From Pseudomonadota bacterium (GTDB lineage: Bacteria > Pseudomonadota > Alphaproteobacteria > Rhizobiales > Xanthobacteraceae), in NCBI GenBank assembly GCA_018971625.1, contig JAGXAJ010000024.1:1-52525 (forward strand): 52,525 nt of DNA, read 5' to 3'. Under the pieces are notes generated by a model. That model was given only the letters and a program-made list of their open reading frames with translations. It ran no database searches and was not told the DNA's origin. Shown here piece after piece: positions 8,729 through 17,549 of the stretch. Position 1 is the stretch's first letter; the number at the start of each line of letters is the position of its first letter. The position numbers were made by a program, and so were the translations under genes.

Positions 8729-9175
8729 ATGGATCACCCAAAAAGGCTGACGTGGAAAGTGGCTTCCAAGCTGCGCGCCAATGCGCGTGCACTGAGAAAG
8801 AATTCGACCGACGCCGAGCGCACCCTCTGGTCGGAATTGCGCGATCATCGTTTGGGTGGAGTCGGTTTCAGGCGTCAGGTCCCGATTGAAGGCTACATTG
8901 CCGACTTCCTGTGCCACGCAGCTAAACTGGTGATCGAACTGGACGGCGGACAACACTACGCCGACGATCAGGAACGAGCGGATGCCAAACGTTCGGCCTC
9001 GATCGAAGCCAGGGGCTTTCGCGTGCTTCGCTTCAGCAATCACGATGTGATGGCCAATCGCGCCGGTGTGCTCGAAACAATTGTCTCGGCAATTGAAGCA
9101 AGCGCCCCCACCCCAACCCTCCCCCGCAAGCGGGAGAGGGGGCGCGATGTGCCTGCTCGGAAGCAATCATCATGA
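8729..9175 (+). CDS. DUF559 (Vsr-like PD-(D/E)xK) endonuclease-fold protein
   Basis: This 148-residue protein has a DUF559 domain, a small restriction-endonuclease-like fold related to Vsr very-short-patch repair nucleases. Visible motifs are [14 protein letters not shown], the PD-like YIADFL, the ExK-like core [11 protein letters not shown], and [13 protein letters not shown]. The DNA substrate and role of stand-alone DUF559 proteins are not known to me. ATG 8729 is the first Met before the domain. The last 20 or so codons run through the right inverted repeat, giving the sequence [13 protein letters not shown]. The stop overlaps the pheT start as ATGA, so the insertion preserves translational coupling into pheT. 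Confidence 0.88.
   Translation: MDHPKRLTWKVASKLRANARALRKNSTDAERTLWSELRDHRLGGVGFRRQVPIEGYIADFLCHAAKLVIELDGGQHYADDQERADAKRSASIEARGFRVLRFSNHDVMANRAGVLETIVSAIEASAPTPTLPRKRERGRDVPARKQSS
9106..9143. repeat. Right 38-bp inverted repeat of the DUF559 element
   Basis: Exact reverse complement of 8668-8705. It lies inside the 3' end of the DUF559 reading frame and ends 28 bp before the pheT start. It can fold into the same CCCTC/GAGGG hairpin. Confidence 0.95.
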
Positions 9176-11580
9176 AATTCACCCTCTCCTGGCTGAAGGA
9201 ACATCTCGACACCGACGAGCCGCTGGAAAAGCTCGCCGACAAGCTCACCATGATCGGGCTCGAGGTCGAGCATATCGAGGACAAGGCCAAGGCGCTGGCG
9301 GCGTTCTCGATCGCGCGCGTGATTTCGGCCGAACAGCACCCCAACGCCGACCGCCTGCGTGTCTGCATGGTGGATACTGGCAACGGTGCAGCCCCCGTGC
9401 AGGTGGTCTGCGGCGCGCCGAATGCGCGGGCGGGGCTCATCAGCGTATTCTCGCCGCCCGGCACCTTCATTCCCGGCAAGAACATCACGCTAGGCGTCGG
9501 CACCATCCGCGGCGTCGAAAGCCGCGGCATGCTGTGTTCGGCAGCCGAATTGCAGATTTCGGAAGATCACGACGGCATCATGGAATTGCCAACCGATGCG
9601 CCGATCGGCGCCGGCTATGCGCAGTGGGCCCGCCTCGGCGATCCCGTGATCGAGATCAACCTGACCCCGAACCGGCAGGACTGCACCGGCGTGCACGGCA
9701 TCGCGCGCGACCTTTCCGCTGCCGACATGGGCAAGTTCAGGGATCCCGGCATCAAACCGATCAAGGGTGAATTCCCCTGCCCGGTGAAGGTCACCGTGGA
9801 GGATCCGGCGCTGTGCCCCGGCTTTGCGCTGCGGCTGGTGCGCGGCGTCAAGAACGGCCCGTCGCCGGCCTGGCTGCGGGAGCGGCTGACCTCGATCGGC
9901 CTGCGCCCGATCAATGCGCTGGTCGACATCACCAACTTCATGGCCTACGACCGCGCCCGGCCGCTGCATGTGTTCGATGCTGCGAAAGTGAAAGGCAATC
10001 TGACCGTGCGGCACGCGCGCGATGGCGAGAAATTGCTGGCGCTCGACGGCCGCACCTATACCCTTGATTCCAGCGTTTGCGTGATCGCTGCCGATCACGG
10101 CGTCGAATCGCTCGCCGGCATCATGGGCGGCGAGGCCTCTGGCTGCGACGAGAACACCACTGACGTGCTGATCGAATCAGCGCTGTGGAACGAGATCAAC
10201 ATCGCGCAAACGGGCCGCAAGCTCGGCATCAATTCTGATGCACGGTATCGCTTCGAGCGCGGCGTCGATCCGGCCTTCATGGTGCCCGGACTTGAAATGG
10301 CGACCCGGCTGGTGATGGAATTGTGCGGCGGCTCGCCGTCGGAGAGCGTGGTCGTCGGCAAGCAATTCGGCGAGGACCGCGTGATCGACTTTCCGCTCAC
10401 AGAGGTGAAACGTCTCGCCGGCATCGACCCGCCGATCTCCGAGATGAAGCGCATCCTCACCCATCTGGGTTTCATGATGGCCGGCCAGGGCCCTGTGGTG
10501 AAGATCGCGGTACCCTCCTGGCGCACCGACGTGCAAGGCAAGGCCGATATCGTCGAGGAGATCGTGCGCATCGTCGGCGTCGACAAGGTGCCGATGACGC
10601 CATTCGAACGTGGCGACGAACCGCGCAAGCCGATCCTGAGCGCGATCCAGTTACGCACCCGCCGCGCCAAGCGCGCGCTTGCCGCGCGCGGCATGGTCGA
10701 AACGGTGACCTGGTCGTTCATCGCAAAGCCAGCCGCCGAACTGTTCGGCGGCGGCCAGGCCGAGCTCGCGCTCGCCAATCCCATTGCCTCCGATCTATCG
10801 GATATGCGACCTAGCCTGCTGCCGGGTCTTGTCGCCGCGACACAGGCCAACAACGACCGCGGCTTTGCCGACGTGGCGCTATTCGAGGTCGGACAGATCT
10901 TCAGCGGCGACCGTCCGCAGGACCAGTTCATCGCGGCAGCCGGCATTCGCCACGGCTTTGCTTCGGGCAAGGGCATCGGACGGCACTGGTCGGGCACGGC
11001 TGCGGCCGATGCGTTCGACGCTAAGGCCGATGCTTTCGCCGTGCTGGCCGCGGCTGGTGCGCCGATGCAGGCGCTGCAGATCGTGCCGGGCGGCGTGAGT
11101 TGGCTGCATCCCGGACGTTCCGGCACCATCCAGATCGGCCCGCAGAACGTCCTCGGATATTTCGGTGAACTACATCCGCGCGCGGCCGAAGCGCTCGACG
11201 CCGACGGTCCGCTGATCGCGTTCGAAGTGATCCTCGATCGCATCCCCGATGCCAAGCAGAAACCTACCCGCGCCAAGCCGGTGCTGGAACTGTCGGCCTT
11301 CCAGCCGGTCTCGCGCGACTTTGCCTTCATCATCGATCGCGGCGTGCGCGCCGGCGACATCGTTCGCGCGGCGCAAGGCGTGGACAAGAAGCTGATCACG
11401 TCGGTCACGGTGTTTGATGTCTATGAAGGCAAGGGCATCGATGACGGCAAGAAGTCGATCGCGATTGCGGTGACGATCCAGCCGCGCGAGAAGACCCTCA
11501 CCGATCAGGAGATCGACGCGGTCGCGGCGAAGATCGTGGCGGAAGTGACCAGGAAGACCGGCGGCAGCTTGCGTGCATGA
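9172..11580 (+). CDS. pheT: Phenylalanine-tRNA ligase beta subunit
   Basis: This 802-residue beta subunit of PheRS provides editing and tRNA binding. In order: an N-terminal region, the tRNA-binding EMAP-like fold (residues about 40-150, with [10 protein letters not shown] and VVCGAPNAR), the B3/B4 editing domain (about 210-390), the B5 domain (about 400-480), the catalytic-like module, and the C-terminal FDX-ACB anticodon-binding domain ending [20 protein letters not shown]. Length is typical. GGAAG at about 9159-9163 serves as Shine-Dalgarno sequence. The start overlaps the DUF559 stop (ATGA), so pheT expression relative to pheS may depend on read-through of the inserted hairpins. Confidence 0.98.
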   Translation: MKFTLSWLKEHLDTDEPLEKLADKLTMIGLEVEHIEDKAKALAAFSIARVISAEQHPNADRLRVCMVDTGNGAAPVQVVCGAPNARAGLISVFSPPGTFIPGKNITLGVGTIRGVESRGMLCSAAELQISEDHDGIMELPTDAPIGAGYAQWARLGDPVIEINLTPNRQDCTGVHGIARDLSAADMGKFRDPGIKPIKGEFPCPVKVTVEDPALCPGFALRLVRGVKNGPSPAWLRERLTSIGLRPINALVDITNFMAYDRARPLHVFDAAKVKGNLTVRHARDGEKLLALDGRTYTLDSSVCVIAADHGVESLAGIMGGEASGCDENTTDVLIESALWNEINIAQTGRKLGINSDARYRFERGVDPAFMVPGLEMATRLVMELCGGSPSESVVVGKQFGEDRVIDFPLTEVKRLAGIDPPISEMKRILTHLGFMMAGQGPVVKIAVPSWRTDVQGKADIVEEIVRIVGVDKVPMTPFERGDEPRKPILSAIQLRTRRAKRALAARGMVETVTWSFIAKPAAELFGGGQAELALANPIASDLSDMRPSLLPGLVAATQANNDRGFADVALFEVGQIFSGDRPQDQFIAAAGIRHGFASGKGIGRHWSGTAAADAFDAKADAFAVLAAAGAPMQALQIVPGGVSWLHPGRSGTIQIGPQNVLGYFGELHPRAAEALDADGPLIAFEVILDRIPDAKQKPTRAKPVLELSAFQPVSRDFAFIIDRGVRAGDIVRAAQGVDKKLITSVTVFDVYEGKGIDDGKKSIAIAVTIQPREKTLTDQEIDAVAAKIVAEVTRKTGGSLRA

Positions 11581-11707
11581 TGCCGGCCGCAGTCATCGGA
11601 TTGCCCGCGCTTCACGGCATGCTCCGCTGATTTTGTCGCGCCTGCCCGGGAGAACGCCGTCGCCAAGGACGTGATGCAACTGACGCTGCCCGTGTAAATT
11701 CTCGATC

Positions 11708-13135
11708 TCAATCGATCGGCGACCACATCGGTCTGGCGACACGCGGCGGCGCGGCGCGGCGATGATGCTTCGCGACCGGCGCGGGCGCAGGTTCGGTGTC
11801 CCGGAGCGCGCCGATTTTCCGCAACGCCGCGTCGGCGGCACGCTCGCCGCTTTCCCAGGCGCCATCGACAGTGCCCCACAGGGTTTCGTGCGTCGCCTCC
11901 CCGGCGAGGAACATGCAGCCGATCGGCTCGGTCAGGATTTTTCGCGACGGCTGCCCGCCCGGCGCTGCCGCCGACATCGCACCCAGCGCAAACGGCGCGG
12001 CATTCCAGCGCGTCGCGCCGGTCTTCTTCATGGCCGAAGCGACATCGCTACCGAACAGTTTGGTCAGCCATTCCACCGCGAACGCCGCCATCGCCGCCTC
12101 TCCCTGCGCCGACAGGTCGCGGCCGAACGAGCCCGCGACATCGACCATGCATAGCGAGGAACCGCCGACATTGGCGAACAGCATGGCGGTCCGCGTCGAA
12201 TTGCTTTGCTCGATGACGACATCGTCACGCGCCAACCCCACCGGATTGCCCGGCAGTTGCAGCGCAATGCGATCGTAACTGCCGAGACTCAATTTCGACG
12301 CCGCATCGAGCTGGCGCTTGGGGATATCGGGCGTGAATTTGATATTGCCCGAAACCAGCACGTTGCTCGATATCGTGATGATGGCGGCGCGCGCGGCGAT
12401 CCTGCCCGACGGCGTGTCCACCATGACGTCGCGGCCGTTCCAGGCGATGTGGTTTGCCGGCGTCGAGAGCGCCAGCGGCAAATTGGCGCCGAGCCTCGTC
12501 ATCAGCGTGCCCAGGCCCTGGCGGCAGCCGATCGCATCGGTGCGATCCTGCGCGTGCGCCTTGTCTATCGCGGAAATGTCCTTCAAATCCTTGCCGGTGG
12601 CATTGGCGCCGAGCACGAACTCCACCGTCGCAGCCCAGTTGCCGAGATCTTTCGGCAGCACGGCGGCGCACGGCACATCGGCCTTGCCGTGCGAGGCATC
12701 GTCGATGGCGCGGTTGGCGCGGACGAGAACTGCGAGAAATTCCTCGGTTTCGCCGGCCCGCGCGTTGCGACGGCCGACGCGAATCTTCTGACCCAGGGGC
12801 GCCACGGAAACGTCAAGCCCGGCATTGCGCGCGAGCTTGACCATCGGGTTGGTGTCGGGATTGTACAGCCAGCGCGCGCCACGATCGAACGGCGTGTCGA
12901 AGGTCGCGCTGTCGGTAACGCAACGGCCGCCGCTCTGGGTCGACGCCTCGATCACGATCACCTTGCGATTCGCCGCCATGATCCGCCGCGCTGCGGCGAT
13001 TCCCGCGGCGCCGGCGCCGATCACGACAATGTCGGCCTCGCGTGGCAACGGCGTTCCCCACGCAGGACCGCCGAGCGCCGGCATCGCCGCAAAGCCCGCA
13101 GACGCCGACAGAAAATCGCGGCGCGTCAATGTCAT
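11708..13135 (-). CDS. Flavin monoamine oxidase family protein, Tat signal
   Basis: This 475-residue FAD-dependent amine-oxidase-fold protein starts with a twin-arginine signal (TRRDFLSASAGFAAMPAL) and probably acts in the periplasm. The dinucleotide-binding motif VVIGAGAAGIAAARR is followed by the GG motif SGGRCVTD and RGARWLY. The C-terminal FAD motif is FLAGEATHETLWGTVDGAWESGERAA. Family members oxidise primary or secondary amines or act as desaturases; the substrate is unknown. ATG 13135 is chosen because the Tat motif follows directly; the upstream extension to 13189 has no function. The last 30 residues are Pro/Ala/Arg-rich. It is monocistronic as far as visible. Confidence 0.85.
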   Translation of the reverse strand: MTLTRRDFLSASAGFAAMPALGGPAWGTPLPREADIVVIGAGAAGIAAARRIMAANRKVIVIEASTQSGGRCVTDSATFDTPFDRGARWLYNPDTNPMVKLARNAGLDVSVAPLGQKIRVGRRNARAGETEEFLAVLVRANRAIDDASHGKADVPCAAVLPKDLGNWAATVEFVLGANATGKDLKDISAIDKAHAQDRTDAIGCRQGLGTLMTRLGANLPLALSTPANHIAWNGRDVMVDTPSGRIAARAAIITISSNVLVSGNIKFTPDIPKRQLDAASKLSLGSYDRIALQLPGNPVGLARDDVVIEQSNSTRTAMLFANVGGSSLCMVDVAGSFGRDLSAQGEAAMAAFAVEWLTKLFGSDVASAMKKTGATRWNAAPFALGAMSAAAPGGQPSRKILTEPIGCMFLAGEATHETLWGTVDGAWESGERAADAALRKIGALRDTEPAPAPVAKHHRRAAPPRVARPMWSPID

Positions 13136-13450
13136 GTCATGGTTTCCGAAATTTTTGAAAAGACAAAAGCTCCCGATCCGGCGGTTCAAGATTTCGGGCC
13201 TCGTCGGCCGCTCCGACGAAGCTTACTTGGCAAAAACCGCATGGAATCAGTGGTTTCCGGCGTCTCCCGGGATCCGAAGCAGGGGAACTCCGGGTCGCGT
13301 AAGGGTAGAGCTTGCCGCATCCCGATACAGGCGGCAACCATCTTGGTGAATCAATCATGATTGATCCGGGTCAAGCATGAACCAAATGGCAACGGCTTTG
13401 GGCCATGCTAGGGAAGGGAAAAGCGGCCGAAAGGCCGTTCGGGGATGAAC
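13136..13450. other. Divergent intergenic region between amine oxidase and YiiX-like gene
   Basis: 315 bp with no convincing coding potential on either strand. It contains a 14-bp perfect palindrome at 13351-13364 and an overlapping FixK/FNR-type box, annotated separately. No clear -35/-10 pair could be assigned. Confidence 0.6.
13351..13374. promoter_or_regulatory. Candidate FixK/FNR-type box overlapping a 14-bp palindrome
   Basis: TTGATCCGGGTCAA at 13361-13374 fits the FNR/FixK half-site pattern TTGA-N6-TCAA with a single departure from a perfect dyad. It directly overlaps the perfect palindrome TCAATCATGATTGA (13351-13364). The box centre lies about 83 bp before the YiiX-like ATG, compatible with a class II position (-41.5) if transcription starts near 13409. 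The alternative target is the amine oxidase gene 226 bp away. Function is inferred from the motif only. Confidence 0.5.
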
Positions 13451-14395
13451 ATGGGCCTGATGCTCGACATTATCGGCAAATGGATCTCGAACTACCTGCA
13501 AAAGGAAGTGCCGGGTTACGAGCCATTCACGCCAAGCGATCCGGAACATCTGCGCAGCATCATCGAACAAGGCGACGTGTTGCTGGTCGAAGGCAACAAC
13601 CGCGTCTCCGGCATCATCAAATACCTCACGCAATCGACCTGGTCGCATGCCGCGCTTTTCGTCGGTCCGATCGACGGCGCCGTCGAGCCGGACGGCGAGC
13701 CGCACGTGCTGATCGAGGCCAATATCGGCGAAGGCGTGACCTCGTCGCCGCTGTCGAAATATTTTCCCTATCATACCCGGCTCTGCCGGCCCGTCGGCCT
13801 GACCTACGAAGACCGCTACACGGTGTGCCGCTACGCGATCAACCGGATCGGCTTCGGCTACGACACCAAGAACATCGTCGACCTGATGCGCTATCTGATT
13901 CCGCTGCCAATACCGCAGCGCTGGCGACGGCGCATGATCGCGTTCGGATCCGGCGATCCGACCAAGATCATCTGCTCGGCCCTGATTGCCCAGGCGTTCG
14001 ACGCCGTTCGCTATCCGATCCTGCCCAAGATCACCCGCGCCGCCAGCCGCACGGCCCGGCGCGAAATCCTGCATATCCGGGATTCCTCGCTGTACATGCC
14101 GCGCGATTTTGACATCTCGCCCTATTTCGAAATCGTCAAACCCACCATCGTGCAAGGTTTCGACTACACGGCCCTGCACTGGGCCGACAAGCAAAAGCCG
14201 CTCCCGGAGGTAGCCGGCGAATCCGACGTGTTTCCGGAAACAATCCACTCGCCGCCGCTTGCTCCTGAAACGATTGACCAGAAAGCGCCGCATCCGGCTG
14301 CGGAAGTAACCGTGACGGTCGAGACGACGCTGGTCGAGCGCGTCATCGTCACCGAACATTTGCCGGGCCGCGGCAAGGATGAGTTTGCCGACTGA
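13451..14395 (+). CDS. YiiX/YebB-like permuted NlpC/P60 (papain-fold) hydrolase
   Basis: This 314-residue protein has the circularly permuted NlpC/P60 order seen in YiiX and poxvirus G6R relatives. An early GDVLLVEG strand is followed by His in STWSHAALFVG (about residue 69), an acidic LIEANIGEG, and a late Cys in KIICSALIAQAF (about residue 176). Relatives are thought to be amidases or acyltransferases acting on lipids or peptidoglycan; the substrate is unknown here. The C-terminal 80 residues are Pro/Glu/Thr-rich and probably disordered. ATG 13451 fits the GGGG Shine-Dalgarno sequence better than ATG 13445. No signal peptide is obvious. Confidence 0.78.
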   Translation: MGLMLDIIGKWISNYLQKEVPGYEPFTPSDPEHLRSIIEQGDVLLVEGNNRVSGIIKYLTQSTWSHAALFVGPIDGAVEPDGEPHVLIEANIGEGVTSSPLSKYFPYHTRLCRPVGLTYEDRYTVCRYAINRIGFGYDTKNIVDLMRYLIPLPIPQRWRRRMIAFGSGDPTKIICSALIAQAFDAVRYPILPKITRAASRTARREILHIRDSSLYMPRDFDISPYFEIVKPTIVQGFDYTALHWADKQKPLPEVAGESDVFPETIHSPPLAPETIDQKAPHPAAEVTVTVETTLVERVIVTEHLPGRGKDEFAD

Positions 14396-14464
14396 GCGCT
14401 GCTGTCGTCTCGACGAACGGAAGATGCACTCGCGTCGCGCCAGTCGAGGTCGTCTGCTGCGAAG

Positions 14465-14996
14465 TTAAACCGGTCCTTGCGCAGACGCCTTATCCTTATC
14501 CCTTTTGAGATCTGAGATCGCGGGCGACGCTCTCCACCGGCGTCCCCTTTCGCCGTTTTCGCCGTCGTGCGACAGATCGATATCGAGCTTCCTCGCAATC
14601 TCGCCCAGCGCCTTGAGAATGCTGGTGGCTTCCTTTTCGGCCAGAAGATTGATCTGAAGGTCGAGTTGATTTCGCCGTTCGGACTGAAGAGCCATGGCCT
14701 TTTGGCGGATCAGCACGAATGACGTCGGAGGCACCGCTTCGAGGGCGAGCAGGGCCGACAGCAGAGGAACGGGAGAGGGATCGAATCGGGCTGCGGCGGA
14801 AGCATTCCACCAATCCAGAATATGACGAAAGCAACTTGCGAGATCACGAAATAGACGGTTCCGACGAGCCCATCCTATTTTGTGAGAGCCCTGTGGAGCG
14901 ACGATAATCGTCGTTCGTCCTCTTCTTCCAGCTTGATGATCGACTCGATATTCCTGGAAACCGTTTGCCGTCTGCTATCGGGCCGTAGTCGCTCAT
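14465..14996 (-). pseudogene. Decayed DUF1003 membrane protein gene
   Basis: Reading leftward from ATG 14996 (MSDYGPIADGKRFP), the DUF1003 sequence can be followed only by changing frame. A shift near 14951-14955 leads into NIESIIKLEEEDERRLSSLH. An in-frame TAG lies at 14877-14875. The membrane segment GLVGTVYFVISQVAFVIFW follows. A second shift near 14758-14770 leads into LEAVPPTSFVLIRQ and the coiled-coil tail RRNQLDLQINLLAEKEA, which ends at 14465. Three lesions make a sequencing artefact unlikely, so the gene is probably inactive. It lies just downstream of the iron-permease-like gene, on the same strand. Confidence 0.8.
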
Positions 14997-15000
14997 GCTG

Positions 15001-15513
15001 CTATTCAGACACCAGGTCGGCAGCACGTGTTGCCTTCCTGCCGGCGCTCTTAACGGTTTCGTCGGCGACCTTCTCCGCTTCGGCGCGAAGCTCGCATTTG
15101 GTACGAATTTCATCAAGCTCTTGGTCGGTCAGATGTTCGATGCCGACAAACGAATTGTGTGCCGCGCTCACCCGGATGAGTTCGTCGAGCTTGACCTGGA
15201 TGGCGGCGCTATCGCGGTTTTGCGAATTCTGGATCAGAAAGACCATCAGGAAGGTGATGATCGTGGTGCCGGTGTTGATCACCAACTGCCATGTGTCGGA
15301 GTAATGGAACACGGGACCGCTTACCGCCCAGACAAGCACGACGGCGGCGGCAATCATGAACGTCAGCGCGCGTCCGGCAGCTTGGGACGTCCGATTGGCT
15401 ATATCGCCAAACAGCTTTCCGATACCTCCACTTTTATGAATGGGCTCGGTCTTGCCGCCCTGTCGCTCTCGCGTTGTTGTCCGCATCTGAACCCGCTCGC
15501 CGGATGTGGCCAT
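15001..15513 (-). CDS. Low-affinity iron permease family protein
   Basis: This 170-residue small membrane protein has two hydrophobic helices (FMIAAAVVLVWAVSG and VINTGTTIITFLMVFLI). The NSQNRDSAAIQVKLDELI stretch that follows is the hallmark of the family named for yeast Fet4. A charged C-terminus follows. Bacterial members are small compared with Fet4 and their iron-transport role is unproven. ATG 15513 has AGGTG close upstream; GTG 15519 and ATG 15486 are alternatives. It is followed after 4 bp by the decayed DUF1003 gene, and this pair is often found together. Confidence 0.85.
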   Translation of the reverse strand: MATSGERVQMRTTTRERQGGKTEPIHKSGGIGKLFGDIANRTSQAAGRALTFMIAAAVVLVWAVSGPVFHYSDTWQLVINTGTTIITFLMVFLIQNSQNRDSAAIQVKLDELIRVSAAHNSFVGIEHLTDQELDEIRTKCELRAEAEKVADETVKSAGRKATRAADLVSE

Positions 15514-15790
15514 GATCACCTAAGCAAACATGGATGGAACTGCAAAGTTCCGCCACCTGAAACCCAATGGCGCCGTTCAGATTGAGAGCGCGCGCGCCAA
15601 GGCTCGCCAAGACTCGATGTGAAGTCGCCAACATTCGCGCCATTCCGCCAATCGGGCGATATGTTCGCGATCCGGAGCGGTCGACTGCATCAAGGCCAAC
15701 GCGCTGGGTCCCGAACTTCAACTATCTGAACGCCGGGAACGTTTGGCCGCGGCTGGCTTTGTTTCTTGCCAAGCAAGGAAGGAGAATGCC

Positions 15791-16147
15791 ATGACTAACA
15801 CACCGAGTTCCGCCAACCTCATCGAAAGCGATAAGGAATCGGGGAAAGCCGTCTATGGCGCCGAGAACAAGAAAATAGGTTCGATCGAGAAGGTCATGGT
15901 TGACAAGACCAGCGGGGAAATTGCCTACGCCGTGCTGGGCTTCGGCGGCTTTCTCGGCATCGGCAGCGATCATTACCCCGTGCCCTGGAAGGTGCTCAGA
16001 TACGATAGCGAACTGGGCGGATACCGTTCCGACATAAGCGAGAACCGACTGAAAGGTGCCCCGAAGCACGGCTCGGAATACTATGACTGGTCGGCCCACC
16101 GCGCAAAGCTCGATGACTACTATAACGATGAGGTGGTGAAACAATAA
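15791..16147 (+). CDS. PRC-barrel domain protein
   Basis: This 118-residue protein has a PRC-barrel fold (residues about 10-95): LIESDKESGKAVYGAENKKIGSIEKVMVD-like opening strands (in pieces: GKAVYGAENKKIG, IEKVMVDKTSGEIAYAVL), then GIGSDHYPVPWKVL. PRC-barrels occur in RimM and photosynthetic reaction-centre H subunits. Short stand-alone members like this are common in Rhizobiales and often stress-induced, but their role is unknown. AGGAGA gives a strong Shine-Dalgarno sequence 5-6 nt before ATG 15791. A hairpin terminator follows. Confidence 0.88.
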   Translation: MTNTPSSANLIESDKESGKAVYGAENKKIGSIEKVMVDKTSGEIAYAVLGFGGFLGIGSDHYPVPWKVLRYDSELGGYRSDISENRLKGAPKHGSEYYDWSAHRAKLDDYYNDEVVKQ

Positions 16148-16653
16148 ATGCTGTTGCGGGCGCGCCGCCTGCTCGTGCGGGTACGCCTGGTAAGCAAGCG
16201 GCGCGCCTTTATCTTTACATCTTTATCTTTGTTACGCATCAAACCCGCGGCAGAAGTTCAACTAAAAGGGAAAAGTGAACCTGATTACGCATGCTGATCT
16301 GAGAGTATGAGCAGGCAACGGATTCCCTATTGGCGCGTGCCCGAGCCGCCGCTTCGGAGGCAAAACCGCTGATCTAAACCAATTGGGATTGGCAGAATCG
16401 CGCCGAGACCACCGCGCGCCGCCTGTATCTTGGGCCATCTTCAAGGCCGTCAATCATCGCACTAAATTTCATCGCACTAAAGAAGACAGGTCGCCCTCAT
16501 CGCCCTGTGGGTCATCTCGACGCAAATGCGCGGCAAACCAGCCACGGGGCCGCCGCTGGGAAAGCGACGCCAAAATGGCTGATAACCCGCGCTCTTGCCG
16601 AAGGCAGATGGCATCGCTACCTCTGCCGCATCTGTTGCAAGGATCTGACCGTC
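16148..16653. other. 506-bp intergenic region
   Basis: It holds the terminator at 16159-16213. The rest has no domain-bearing reading frame, tRNA or clear repeat. A direct repeat TCGCACTAAA occurs near 16457-16480. Short frames present have no recognisable similarity. Confidence 0.5.
16159..16213 (+). terminator. Rho-independent terminator after the PRC-barrel gene
   Basis: GGCGCGCCGC (16159-16168) pairs perfectly with GCGGCGCGCC (16198-16207) around a 29-nt loop, and is followed by TTTATCTTTA. It lies 11 bp after the stop codon. Confidence 0.75.
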
Positions 16654-17403
16654 ATGCTGGACGCCGCCGTCAAGGCGCTATCGCAAATCCTGTCGCCGCC
16701 GATGCGCTCGATCCTGTGGCGATCGATTGGGCTCGCGCTGGTGCTGATCGTGGTGCTGGCGATCGGCTTGCAGCGGCTGTTGAGCTGGCTCGCCGGCGAT
16801 GGCGAACGCTGGGCCGAAGCAATGCTGGGCCCCGGTTTCCATACCCCGCTCAATGCACTGGCCTGGATCATCTCCATCGCCGCCGGTTTCGGCGTGGTGT
16901 TGGGTGCGGTGTTTTTGATGCCCGCGATCACCTCGCTGGTGGCGAGCGTGTTCGTCGACGAGGTCGCCGACCATGTCGAGCGCGAGCATTATCCGACGGA
17001 ACGGCCGGGAGTAGCACTGCCGCTTGGTCTCGCGATAACGGAAGGCACCAAGACCGCGCTGCTCACGGTGCTGGTCTATCTGATCGCACTGCCGTTCGTG
17101 TTCATCGCCGGTGTCGGCTTCATCGCCTTTTTCATCGCCACCGCCTGGCTGTTGGGACGGGAGTATTTCGAGCTCGCCGCGATGCGATTTCGCCCCCCGG
17201 CCGAGGCGAAGGCGATGCGCAAGCATAATGCCGGGATCATCTTCACCGCCGGCTTGGTGATCGCGGCGTTCGTGTCGATCCCGATTGTCAATCTGGCCAC
17301 CCCGCTGTTCGGCATGGCCTTCATGGTCCACATGCACAAGCGGCTATCCGGTCCGTGGCGGGAACTGATCGAGCCGCGCAAGGCGGGCGTGACGGCGGGT
17401 TAA
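16654..17403 (+). CDS. EI24 / CysZ-like integral membrane protein
   Basis: This 249-residue protein has four to five hydrophobic segments (SIGLALVLIVVLAIGL, LAWIISIAAGFGVVLGAVFLM, ALLTVLVYLIALPFVF, GIIFTAGLVIAAF) and the EI24 pattern, including LGREYFELAAMR and the C-terminal FGMAFMVHMHKRL. CysZ members import sulfate; alphaproteobacterial EI24 proteins are poorly characterised, and no sulfur genes are nearby. ATG 16654 is chosen because the upstream 49 codons are low-complexity with no domain; AAGGA lies about 11 nt before it. Confidence 0.82.
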   Translation: MLDAAVKALSQILSPPMRSILWRSIGLALVLIVVLAIGLQRLLSWLAGDGERWAEAMLGPGFHTPLNALAWIISIAAGFGVVLGAVFLMPAITSLVASVFVDEVADHVEREHYPTERPGVALPLGLAITEGTKTALLTVLVYLIALPFVFIAGVGFIAFFIATAWLLGREYFELAAMRFRPPAEAKAMRKHNAGIIFTAGLVIAAFVSIPIVNLATPLFGMAFMVHMHKRLSGPWRELIEPRKAGVTAG

Positions 17404-17431
17404 GGGTCTCTCCACCCCCCTTGACTTTATC

Positions 17432-17520
17432 GTGAGAGCGGCCCACTTGGCAGCGTCTCGAAGGATGGTCACGCGGAACATCTTGTGGTTCGAGACGCGC
17501 ACAGACGCGCTCCTCGCCAT
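17432..17520. repeat. Dispersed palindromic repeat (CGTCTCGAA type)
   Basis: Between the convergent EI24 and nth genes, CGTCTCGAA (17454-17462) pairs with TTCGAGACG (17489-17497), and GCGCAC AGAC GCGC follows. From memory this resembles a hairpin family scattered in Bradyrhizobium genomes. A terminator role for both genes is possible. Confidence 0.5.
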
Positions 17521-17549
17521 AAAGGCACCCTCCACATCGCATGCCTGAT

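Larger units (their letters stand above)
8668..9143. mobile_element. Putative REP-like-pair / DUF559 nuclease element
   Basis: The unit comprises the left inverted repeat, the DUF559 gene and the right inverted repeat (476 bp). The repeats are perfect over 38 bp and each can fold alone, an architecture like REP-flanked RAYT transposase genes but with a nuclease of a different fold. I see no target-site duplication. Mobility is an inference from the structure, the intact arms and the unusual position between pheS and pheT. Confidence 0.5.

Noticed and set aside
8588..9166. Long open frame on the minus strand opposite the DUF559 gene, with [15 protein letters not shown] ends
   Set aside because: It is the complement of the DUF559 gene; the recurring [14 protein letters not shown] peptide is just the translated inverted repeat, and no domain is present.
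11581..11707. Remnant of a gene between pheT and the amine oxidase
   Set aside because: The 127 bp has no recognisable protein similarity in any frame; too short to claim a remnant.
12206..13360. 384-codon open frame antisense to the amine oxidase gene
   Set aside because: Arg-rich shadow with no recognisable domain; the opposite strand encodes a clear FAD enzyme.
14844..15116. 90-codon leftward frame starting in the iron-permease-like gene
   Set aside because: Only its final part (from Met at 14996) belongs to the decayed DUF1003 gene; the remainder is out of frame with the intact permease gene.
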